From Bacteroidales bacterium Bact_16 (GTDB taxonomy: Bacteria > Bacteroidota > Bacteroidia > Bacteroidales > UBA932), in NCBI GenBank assembly GCA_001602885.1, contig LUZH01000085.1:1-5363 (forward strand): DNA of 5,363 bases, in the 5' to 3' direction. Positions 1-5,363 of the stretch are shown in pieces. The translations under genes were made by a program, and so were the position numbers. Under the pieces are notes generated by a model. It was not told the origin of the DNA, made no database searches, and saw only the letters and a program-made list of their open reading frames with translations. Numbering within the stretch: the stretch's first letter is position 1; every line of letters starts with the position of its first letter.

Positions 1-757
1 GCTCGAACTCATACTCGTTGATGCGGTCGCCGATCTTGTGGGCCACGGTGAAGTCCATCGGCGTGTCGGCCACCGGCAGGATCTCGCCCGTGGTCATGTA
101 GGTGGCGTCCACCGGGGTGTACTGCGAGGCGTTGATGTAGAGCACGTCTTCGCAGATGCTGTGGTTTGCGGGATCGCCGGAGAGGTTGAAGTAGGAGTGG
201 TTGGTCATATTGATGATCGTCGGGGCCGTGGTCGTGGCCTCATAGGCGATATCGATCTTGTTGTCGTCCGTGAGCGTGTAGGTCACGAAGGCCGTGACGG
301 CGCCCGGGAAGTTGTTGTCCCCTTCCGGAGAATCCATGCGCAGCTTGATGTGGCGGGAGTCGGCCTCCACGACCTTGTAGGGCTGATACTGCCAGCCGGT
401 CGGGCCGCCGTGCAGGCAGTGGCCGAAGTTGTTCTTGGGCAGGTCATACTCGACGCTGTCGATGGAGAACTTGCCCTGGTTGATGCGGTTGGCGTAGCGG
501 CCGATCGAGGCGCCGAAGTCGGTCTGGTTGTTTTCGGGATAGTAGTCCTCGACCTTGTCGAAACCCAGGACCACGTCGCGCATGACGCCGTCCTTGTCCG
601 GCAGGACGATGGAGGTGATGCGGCCGCCGAAATTGGTCACGGTCACTTCCATCCCGGAAGCATTGGTCATTTTGTAGAAACGGTTCTCCTGCTCGCTGGC
701 GCAGGAGCAGAGGACGATGGCGCAGAGCGCCGGCAGAATGGTTGTAACGATTTTCAT
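1..757 (-). CDS. galM: Aldose 1-epimerase (mutarotase), lipoprotein, 3' end outside window
   Basis: Interconverts the alpha and beta anomers of aldoses such as galactose or glucose. Translating from the ATG at 757-755 gives 252 residues that stay open to the window edge, so the C-terminus is missing. The protein starts with a short hydrophobic signal ending in a lipobox-like L-C-S-C (residues 16-19), so it is probably exported and lipid-anchored; cytoplasmic GalM lacks this. Family motifs follow in order: NFGGRI (42-47), GRYANRI (86-92), HCLHGGPTGW (113-122, with the first conserved His at 116), SPEGDNNFPG (143-152), NMTNHSYFNL (183-192, with the second conserved His at 187) and TPMDF (232-236). 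The catalytic Glu of the family would lie beyond the edge, at roughly residue 310 or later. There is no Shine-Dalgarno sequence before the start. A hairpin separates it from the upstream transporter operon, and it seems to have its own promoter. Family assignment is very secure; sugar preference is unknown. The symbol is by homology. Confidence 0.95.
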   Translation of the reverse strand, partial: MKIVTTILPALCAIVLCSCASEQENRFYKMTNASGMEVTVTNFGGRITSIVLPDKDGVMRDVVLGFDKVEDYYPENNQTDFGASIGRYANRINQGKFSIDSVEYDLPKNNFGHCLHGGPTGWQYQPYKVVEADSRHIKLRMDSPEGDNNFPGAVTAFVTYTLTDDNKIDIAYEATTTAPTIINMTNHSYFNLSGDPANHSICEDVLYINASQYTPVDATYMTTGEILPVADTPMDFTVAHKIGDRINEYEFE

Positions 758-783
758 ATCTGAAGACAGTTATTGCTTCGCGT

Positions 784-799
784 TATCTTTGACAAGATA
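784..799. repeat. 16-base inverted repeat in the epimerase leader, possible operator
   Basis: Perfect 6-base arms with a 4-base spacer, TATCTT-TGAC-AAGATA. It lies 26 bases before the epimerase start and just downstream of the likely promoter box at 800-807, which is a typical place for a repressor site or a small 5'-leader hairpin. The same architecture, TATATT-CACA-AATATA, occurs just before the binding-protein gene at 3821-3836. AT-rich six-base arms can arise by chance, so regulatory function is inference. Confidence 0.35.
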
Positions 800-807
800 C
801 AAAAATA
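800..807 (-). promoter_or_regulatory. Likely promoter -7 box for the aldose 1-epimerase gene
   Basis: On the minus strand this reads TATTTTTG, a match to the Bacteroidota sigma-ABfr -7 consensus TAnnTTTG. It would start transcription near 793-796, leaving a leader of about 36-40 bases before the ATG at 757. No clear TTTG -33 element sits at the usual spacing; that stretch is the GC-rich repeat-like sequence around 818-831. The box is supported by its place between a candidate terminator and a gene start. Confidence 0.42.
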
Positions 808-850
808 TAAACTTCCACGCGCACCCGCGCGCAGAAATCAACCTTTTCCT

Positions 851-891
851 TGCAAAAATCCGTCAAATTCCGGGGCTGGAGCGGCCCCGGA
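851..891 (-). terminator. Candidate intrinsic terminator of the transporter operon
   Basis: On the minus strand an 8-base-pair GC-rich stem (arms 884-891 and 869-876, TCCGGGGC / GCCCCGGA) closes a 7-base loop, beginning 5 bases after the ATPase stop codon. The following transcript is ATTTGACGGATTTTTGCA, so a run of five U starts about 10 bases past the stem rather than right at it. The U-tract is therefore imperfect, and a smaller alternative hairpin (CGGCC...GGCCG, 896-882) overlaps the first arm. Its position at the end of a three-gene operon, ahead of a gene with its own promoter box, supports the call. Confidence 0.5.
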
Positions 892-896
892 GGCCG

Positions 897-1679
897 TTAG
901 ATGAGGGTTCGGGAAATATGGGTCCCGAAGAACTTGTCCACCGTGCCGTCGGCAACCATGTCGCCGGGCTTGCCGCTGATCAGCGCGCCGCTGGAGCTGG
1001 TGACCGTGGCCTCCGGCAGGAGCCAGAGGAGGTCGGCCGTGCGGATGGCGCTCTCCAGGTCGTGGGTGGTCAGCAGGATGGCCTTCTGGCGCACGCGCGC
1101 CAGGCGCTTGAGCGTCTCCCAGGTCTCCAGACGACTGGGGACGTCCAGGAAGGCCGTCGGCTCGTCCAGCAGGATTACGGGGCACTCCTGGGCCAGCGCC
1201 TTGGCGATGTAGGCCTTCTGGCGCTCGCCGTCGCTCAGCTCGGCGAGCAGGCGGTCGGACTTGTCGGTGAGGCCCACCATCTCGATGGACTCGCGCACCA
1301 CGGCGTGGTCGTCGTCGTCCAGCGAACCGAAGAAATCCGTGTGCGGATAGCGTCCCATCGACACCAGCTCGTAGACCGAAATGGCGCCCGGGAAATCGCG
1401 GTCCGTCAGCACCACGCCCACCTTGGAGGCGCGCTCCTCCGGCGAATAGGATTCCAGCGGACGGCCGTCCAGGATGATTTCACCGCTGAGCGGCTTCAGC
1501 AGGCCGCAGAGCGTGCGCAGGAGCGTGGACTTGCCCGAGCCGTTGCGCCCGAGCAGGCAGGTCACGCCGCCGGCGTACAGCTGCAGGTCAAGACCGGAAT
1601 GGACGACGCGCCGGAGATTGCCCCGGAGGGTATAGCCGATGCTCAGCGCGCGGGTTTCTATGGGAGGCGGGATAAACAC
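897..1679 (-). CDS. FecE/BtuD-type ABC transporter ATPase
   Basis: Cytoplasmic ATP-hydrolysing subunit that should power the importer made with the two genes before it. The 260-residue length is normal for the iron-siderophore/heme/B12 group. Motifs visible: Walker A GRNGSGKST (44-52), signature LSDGERQK (148-155, with SDG in place of SGG), Walker B VILLDEP (168-174), D-loop AFLD (176-179) and switch His 206 (TTHD). After the first motif comes VSMGRYPHT (106-114), typical of this transporter class. The Q-loop position aligns with Thr92 in VVLTDRD instead of Gln. The start is a GTG 4 bases after the permease stop; no ATG lies near it in frame and there is no Shine-Dalgarno sequence, so translation is probably coupled to the permease. 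Residues 222-245 are a slightly longer, Ser/Gly-rich C-terminal part. Family is certain; whether the cargo is ferric siderophore, heme, cobalamin or another chelate cannot be told. Confidence 0.95.
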   Translation of the reverse strand: MFIPPPIETRALSIGYTLRGNLRRVVHSGLDLQLYAGGVTCLLGRNGSGKSTLLRTLCGLLKPLSGEIILDGRPLESYSPEERASKVGVVLTDRDFPGAISVYELVSMGRYPHTDFFGSLDDDDHAVVRESIEMVGLTDKSDRLLAELSDGERQKAYIAKALAQECPVILLDEPTAFLDVPSRLETWETLKRLARVRQKAILLTTHDLESAIRTADLLWLLPEATVTSSSGALISGKPGDMVADGTVDKFFGTHISRTLI

Positions 1680-1683
1680 GGTA

Positions 1684-2694
1684 TCAGTTGAAATAATGCA
1701 GTTTGCGACGGTTGATGATGACGTAGAGGATGACCGGCACGCCGATGAGGGGCGTGACGGCGCTCAGCGGCAGCAGGTGGTTGCTGCCCGGCCAGACGGT
1801 CAGGACGCTGCAGAGCAGCGCGACGCAGGACCCGCACAGGAGCGTGACGGGCAGCAGGTGCCGGTGGTTGTCGGTGCCGGTCAGCAGGCGCGCGATATGC
1901 GGCACGGCCAGGCCGATGAAGGAAATGGGACCGCAGAAAGCCGTCACCACGCCCGTCAGGACGCCCGTGCACAGCAGGATGCGGAAACGCGTCCGGCGCA
2001 CGTTGACGCCCAGGTTGGCGGCGTAGGCCTCGCCCAGCAGCATGGCGTTGAGCGGCTTGACCAGCAGCCAGGCGCCGAACAGGCCGGCCAGCACGAAGCC
2101 GGAGAGCCAGGGCAGCTTGGCGAGCGACACGCCGCTGAAGTCTCCCATCCCCCACATCACGTATTGGTGCACCTTGTCGGCGGACGCATGGTAGTTGAGG
2201 ATGGAAATGAGCGACGAAGCCAGATAGCCCAGCATCAGGCCGATAATCAGCAGCATGACGCTGTTGGGCACCCGGCGCGAGAACCACAGGATCAGCAGCA
2301 GGACCACGCCCGCGCCAATCAGGGCGGCCACGATCGTGGAAAGGTAGCTGGCGGCGCCCATCCAGATCATCGCGATGGCGACGCCGAGGTTGGCGCCGTC
2401 GCTGATACCCATGATGGACGGGCCGGCGAGCGGATTCTTGAACAGCGTCTGGAGCATCAGGCCGCTGACCGAGAGCGCGGCGCCGGCGAGCAGCGCCGTC
2501 ACGGTCTGCGGCAGGCGCGTCTCCAGGACGATGACCTGCCAGGCCGCGCGTCCGTCGAAACCGCCGAAGACGATCTTGAATATCTGGTCCAGCGGGATGC
2601 GAACGGCACCCCGCAGCAGTCCGATGCAGAACAGGCCCGCGACTGCCGCAAGCAGCAGGATATAGAGCCAAAAATAATGTACCTTCTTAGTCAT
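1684..2694 (-). CDS. FecCD-type ABC transporter permease
   Basis: Inner-membrane subunit of a binding-protein-dependent importer of the FecCD/BtuC family. The 336 residues carry about ten hydrophobic segments, as expected. Family motifs: RLPQ (60-63; most relatives have RLPR), QTLFKNPLAGP (82-92), GISDGAN (96-102), YVMWGMGDFSG (178-188), the ATPase-coupling loop GEAYAANLG (221-229), and GPISFIGLAVPHIAR (255-269) followed by a dipped LTG.D.HRHLLP stretch. The end, PLIGVPVILYVIINRRK, is also typical. I chose the ATG at 2694, giving MTKK before the first membrane segment; it overlaps the binding-protein stop by 8 bases (ATGACTAA), a classic coupling arrangement. An in-frame ATG at 2721 would add nine residues (MCSGIISRW) and a 35-base overlap, and is less likely. 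It sits 4 bases before the ATPase gene. The family is secure; the substrate is not known. Confidence 0.95.
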   Translation of the reverse strand: MTKKVHYFWLYILLLAAVAGLFCIGLLRGAVRIPLDQIFKIVFGGFDGRAAWQVIVLETRLPQTVTALLAGAALSVSGLMLQTLFKNPLAGPSIMGISDGANLGVAIAMIWMGAASYLSTIVAALIGAGVVLLLILWFSRRVPNSVMLLIIGLMLGYLASSLISILNYHASADKVHQYVMWGMGDFSGVSLAKLPWLSGFVLAGLFGAWLLVKPLNAMLLGEAYAANLGVNVRRTRFRILLCTGVLTGVVTAFCGPISFIGLAVPHIARLLTGTDNHRHLLPVTLLCGSCVALLCSVLTVWPGSNHLLPLSAVTPLIGVPVILYVIINRRKLHYFN

Positions 2695-3820
2695 CCAGCG
2701 GGAAATAATACCGCTGCACATGTCCGGGCAACAGATCCGGATGATAGATAGCCATCATGTCCTCAAGCACCCGGTCGGGGTGCAAAGTAATATCATCGTA
2801 ATAGGTAGTAGTGAGCGTGTTGCAGGCCCAGATCCGGCGCTCCTTCCAGGCGCGGAACCGCGAATAGGGCGTGTATTCGTCGGCCAGCTGGCCGTAGGTC
2901 ATCGGCGCGTGGACGCCGTATTTGAGCAGCCACAGGTCGGCATCGCCGGCGCGGTCGAAAACCTCCTCGAAAGCGAGGTGCGTGCTGCTGGTGCCCGGGA
3001 TGTCCCGGAAAATGTAATCGGCCCCCGCATCCGCGTGGAGCGTGGCGATGTAGCTGTGGCCGTCGGGGACGGCCCAGGAGTTGCCGTATTTGCGTTCCAG
3101 CACCACCGAAGGGCGGTCCTGCACACTGGCCGCCAGGTCGCGGAGCGCGAAATAGCGGTCGCGCGTCGCGTCGAACGCGGCCCGGGCCTGGTCGTGCGCG
3201 CCCAGCAGCAGGCCGTAGAAAAGCACCCATTCGGTGCGGCCGAGCGGGTGGTTCTCCATGTAGTCGGCCGCCTCGACGATCGGGATGCCGAGCTTCTCGG
3301 CGCTGCCGTAGCCGCTGTTCTCGAAGGGCGAGGCGATGATCACGTCGCAGCCCAGGTCCACGATCTTCTCGGTGTTGGGAGAAGTGGACTTGCCCACGTC
3401 CGCGATCCGGCCCGCATCAATCCGGCCGAGCACCTCCTGCGAGGTGATGTATTCGGGCTCGCAGACGCCCACCACGCGGTCCAGGGCGCCGAGCTGCTCG
3501 GCGATGGCCGTATGCACGGACGTGTAGATGACGGCCCGCCGGACGGGCGTGCGGATGACGATGCCATCTTCGGGGAGCTCCGCGGGCAGCGGCCGGCTGC
3601 GGTCCACGAGCACATAGTGCTGCCGCTGCCGGAGGGTGTCCCACGGGTCGCGGACTTGCACCGAGATGTAGCCGGGGCCCTGGCTGATGTCGAGATTGCG
3701 GGCGAAACGGAGGGTGTCGACGGCTCCGTCGGAAGCGTCCGCCCCGGGAGACCGTCTGCCGCAGGCGCAGCAGAGCGCAAGAAGGAATATAAGAAGGAAG
3801 TATTTCTTCAACCGACCCAT
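2687..3820 (-). CDS. FecB/BtuF-like substrate-binding lipoprotein
   Basis: Periplasmic receptor that should deliver a metal chelate or corrinoid to the permease encoded next. The start is the ATG at 3820, giving 377 residues; an in-frame GTG at 3829 would add three and is less likely. A positively charged N-terminus (RLKK) and hydrophobic run end in ALCCACG (15-21). Lipidation would be at Cys18 or Cys20; neither has a textbook lipobox, so this is likely but not certain. Residues 34-90 form a segment (TLRFARNLDISQGPGYISV..., then DPWDTL and HYVLVDRSRPLP) before the binding domain. The Peripla_BP_2 domain then begins at RRAVIYTSVHTAIAEQLGAL (94-113), with VGKSTSPNTEKIVDLGCDVII (142-162), PFENSGYG (165-172) and PLGRTEW (192-198), and runs to near the C-terminus. 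The full pattern recalls Bacteroidota proteins annotated as iron-complex binding proteins. It overlaps the permease gene by 8 bases. Substrate is unassigned. Confidence 0.92.
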   Translation of the reverse strand: MGRLKKYFLLIFLLALCCACGRRSPGADASDGAVDTLRFARNLDISQGPGYISVQVRDPWDTLRQRQHYVLVDRSRPLPAELPEDGIVIRTPVRRAVIYTSVHTAIAEQLGALDRVVGVCEPEYITSQEVLGRIDAGRIADVGKSTSPNTEKIVDLGCDVIIASPFENSGYGSAEKLGIPIVEAADYMENHPLGRTEWVLFYGLLLGAHDQARAAFDATRDRYFALRDLAASVQDRPSVVLERKYGNSWAVPDGHSYIATLHADAGADYIFRDIPGTSSTHLAFEEVFDRAGDADLWLLKYGVHAPMTYGQLADEYTPYSRFRAWKERRIWACNTLTTTYYDDITLHPDRVLEDMMAIYHPDLLPGHVQRYYFPLDD

Positions 3821-3836
3821 TATATTCACAAATATA
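3821..3836. repeat. 16-base inverted repeat abutting the binding-protein start
   Basis: Perfect 6-base arms around a 4-base spacer, TATATT-CACA-AATATA, ending one base before the chosen ATG at 3820. It matches the TAT[AC]TT-N4-AA[GT]ATA layout of the repeat before the epimerase gene (784-799). A protein bound here, or a hairpin formed here, would block the translation start directly. The low-complexity AT composition makes chance a real alternative. Confidence 0.35.
3829..3836 (-). promoter_or_regulatory. Possible promoter -7 box for the transporter operon
   Basis: On the minus strand this reads TATATTTG, an exact fit to the Bacteroidota TAnnTTTG -7 pattern, in the only AT-rich stretch before the three-gene importer operon. 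No convincing TTTG -33 element is found about 19 bases upstream. If used, transcription would begin only a few bases before the ATG at 3820, giving an almost leaderless message. That is unusual enough to keep the confidence low; the operon may instead be read through from the GH31 gene, 39 bases upstream, with no visible terminator between them. Confidence 0.3.
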
Positions 3837-3859
3837 GTCTTTTTCCCGAATAAAATCTC

Positions 3860-5363
3860 CTACAGGACGATGTTTTTTTCCGTGCCGTCATAAGCCAGGA
3901 CGCGTTCTGCGCCGTCCGGCGTGACGATGCGGAAAACCCGCTCCCGGAGCATCCCCGGGAAGGAGCCGCAGCGGGCGCCGACCGTCAGGGTGCGTCCGTG
4001 CAGCCGGAACGGGATGGTCGTGCAGGCGCCCTGACCGTAGCGGTAGCCGTCCCCCTCGTCCTCGTAGAGCAGGAAGCTGCCGTCCGCGCCGGGATAGACG
4101 CGGATCTCCAGGTCGTCCCAGGGCTTCTCGCCGCTGTACTGCACCGCCGGGCCCAGCGGGATGATGGCCCCGGCGCGGGCGAAGAGCGGCACGCTGTCGA
4201 GGTGCGTCTCGCGCGTGACGGTCTGCCCGCCTTTCAGGCGTTCGCCCGAGAAGAAGTCATACCAGTCCGTCCCCTTCGGGAGATAGACGCGCGTGGTGCG
4301 CGCCGCCGCGAAATCCACCGGCGTGTCGTCGAAGCGGACTTCTTCGGGCGTGTACTGCGCGTGCAGCACGGGCGCCACCAGCAGCGAGCGGCCGAAAAGG
4401 AACTCGTCCGCCACCTCCCATGCGGCCTTGTCGGCCGCAAAATCCATCACCAGCGCCCGCTGGAAGGTGCCGTCGGCCGACGCGACCTCCCAGGCAGTGC
4501 CGTAGATATAGGGAAGGAGCGCGTAGCGCAGCCGGATCGCCGACGCGATGGCGTCGTAGACCGGCTCGCCGGGCGCGCCGAACTCCCAGATCTCGCGCCG
4601 CGAACTTTCGCCGTGGCTGCGCATGATCGGGCAGAAGGCGCCGTACTGCAGCCAGCGCACGTACAGCTCCTGGAAGAGCGGGTTGCGGGCGCAGCTGGCG
4701 TCGCCGTAGATGCGGTTGTAGCCGTCCGGGAAGAAGCCGCCGCAGTCGGTGTTGAAGTTCGGATTGCCCGTCAGGGCGAATCCCAGTCCGGCGGGGACCT
4801 GCGCCCGGAGCGTCTCCCACGAGGAGTGGACATCGCCGCTCCAGGTATTGGCGCCGGTGCGCTGCTGGCCCGCCCAGGCGGAGCGCGTCATCACCATCAC
4901 ACGGCGTTCGGAGACCTTTTTCTGGTTTTCAGCCACGCCTTCGACCGACACGAGCGGGAAAGCGTTGCGCACGCGCCGGAAGGAGCCGCTGCCGGTCTCC
5001 ACGTCCAGGTCGCTGTCCCGGAAATCCAGGTGGTCCGGCTCGGTGGAATCCATCCACCAGGCGTCGACGCCCATCTTCTCCAGCCGGAGCAGGTGCTTCC
5101 AGTAGATGTCGCGGGCTTCCTGCGAATAGGCGTTGTAAGGTTTCACGCCGGAAGGATAGTCGCGCCGCGGCGGCCAGTCGGGCAGACCGGACTGAGGCCA
5201 GGTGGAGAAGTCGAAGAGCAGGCCCCTGGCGGCCAGTTCGCGGTAAGGTTTGGTCATCGGGCCGAACGAGGCCCAGATGGAAATCATCAGCTTCGCGTGC
5301 AGCGCGTGTATCTCGTCGATCATCGCCTGCGCATCGCGGAAGTCGTCGTTGAGGAACTCCATC
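3860..5363 (-). CDS. Glycoside hydrolase family 31 alpha-glycosidase, 5' end outside window
   Basis: Retaining alpha-glycosidase, probably acting on plant or dietary oligosaccharides outside the cytoplasm. The visible 500 residues begin inside the catalytic barrel; the Met at 5362 is internal, as homologues have several hundred residues before it, so any signal peptide is not seen. Counting from that Met: barrel strand LMISIWAS (25-32), nucleophile Asp105 in GVDAWWMDSTEPD (98-110), acid/base Asp177 in AGQQRTGANTWSGDVHSSW (164-182), NTDCGGFF (204-211), RWLQYGAFCPIMRSHG (236-251), then FLFGRSLLVAPV (321-332). The beta-sandwich C-terminal region has LPKGTDWYDFFSG (361-373), PLFARAGAIIPL (392-403) and the LLYEDEGDGY patch. 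The 72-residue spacing of the two Asp residues fits the family. The pattern is closest, from memory, to Bacteroides alpha-xylosidase/alpha-glucosidase members, but specificity is not settled. Stop is TAG at 3862-3860, 39 bases before the binding-protein gene. Confidence 0.95.
   Translation of the reverse strand, partial: MEFLNDDFRDAQAMIDEIHALHAKLMISIWASFGPMTKPYRELAARGLLFDFSTWPQSGLPDWPPRRDYPSGVKPYNAYSQEARDIYWKHLLRLEKMGVDAWWMDSTEPDHLDFRDSDLDVETGSGSFRRVRNAFPLVSVEGVAENQKKVSERRVMVMTRSAWAGQQRTGANTWSGDVHSSWETLRAQVPAGLGFALTGNPNFNTDCGGFFPDGYNRIYGDASCARNPLFQELYVRWLQYGAFCPIMRSHGESSRREIWEFGAPGEPVYDAIASAIRLRYALLPYIYGTAWEVASADGTFQRALVMDFAADKAAWEVADEFLFGRSLLVAPVLHAQYTPEEVRFDDTPVDFAAARTTRVYLPKGTDWYDFFSGERLKGGQTVTRETHLDSVPLFARAGAIIPLGPAVQYSGEKPWDDLEIRVYPGADGSFLLYEDEGDGYRYGQGACTTIPFRLHGRTLTVGARCGSFPGMLRERVFRIVTPDGAERVLAYDGTEKNIVL

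Noticed and set aside
784..791. TATCTTTG on the plus strand, which fits the TAnnTTTG promoter box.
   Set aside because: No supported plus-strand gene lies downstream of it; the match follows from its being half of the inverted repeat at 784-799.
818..831. GC-rich inverted repeat CGCGC-ACCC-GCGCG upstream of the epimerase promoter box.
   Set aside because: Five-base arms made of alternating C and G arise easily in this GC-rich DNA, no U-tract follows on either strand, and a better terminator candidate lies nearer the ATPase stop.
1658..2671. A 337-codon minus-strand frame within the permease gene.
   Set aside because: It is a frame-shifted shadow of the permease: Arg/Ala/Pro-rich low-complexity translation, no hydrophobic segments, and the overlapping frame has all FecCD motifs.
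38..3853. A nearly continuous series of long plus-strand open frames (about 240-380 codons each) opposite the epimerase, ATPase, permease and binding-protein genes.
   Set aside because: Their translations are rich in Arg, Ala, Gly, His and Asp with no domain or motif, whereas the minus strand has textbook motifs throughout. High-GC codon use on the coding strand removes stop codons from the antisense frame.
3821..3859. Cobalamin riboswitch or other structured leader before the importer.
   Set aside because: The gap is only 39 bases, far shorter than the aptamer, and contains none of its conserved box sequence.
3860..5362. Treating the Met at 5362 as the true start of a short GH31 enzyme.
   Set aside because: It lies within the catalytic barrel, missing the N-terminal beta-domain and first barrel strands that all active GH31 enzymes need; the frame is open to the window edge, so the gene simply continues outside.

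Overview
The window looks like chromosomal DNA of a GC-rich member of the Bacteroidota, most likely Bacteroidales. The clues are the gene families (a lipoprotein aldose 1-epimerase, a large family-31 glycosidase with the 'AGQQR...WSGDV' pattern, and a FecB/FecC/FecE-type uptake system with a distinctive N-terminal segment on the binding protein), the lack of Shine-Dalgarno sequences before the starts, and TAnnTTTG-like promoter boxes in short AT-rich gaps. The taxon is inferred from family resemblance and is not proven.

All five genes lie on the minus strand, so transcription runs from high to low coordinates. In transcription order they are: (1) the C-terminal part of a GH31 alpha-glycosidase (5363 to 3860, its start lies outside the window); (2) a 39-base gap with an AT-rich inverted repeat and a possible promoter box; (3) a lipoprotein substrate-binding protein (3820 to 2687); (4) a FecCD-type permease overlapping it by 8 bases (2694 to 1684); (5) a FecE/BtuD-type ATPase 4 bases further on (1679 to 897); (6) a hairpin just past the ATPase stop, probably a terminator; (7) a 139-base gap with a likely promoter; (8) the N-terminal 252 residues of a lipoprotein aldose 1-epimerase (757 to the window edge, its stop lies outside).

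The middle three genes form a complete binding protein/permease/ATPase importer of the iron-siderophore, heme or cobalamin class, and their tight spacing supports one operon. The substrate cannot be read from the sequence: no TonB-dependent receptor and no room for a cobalamin riboswitch are present in the window. The flanking GH31 and epimerase genes are both carbohydrate genes and may belong to one sugar-use locus that the transporter operon divides, though this is only inference.

I see no RNA gene, mobile element, CRISPR array or clearly new system. The most useful leads are a 6-4-6 inverted repeat of the same pattern just before both lipoprotein genes, an ATPase with Thr in place of the Q-loop Gln, and the extra N-terminal segment of the binding protein.
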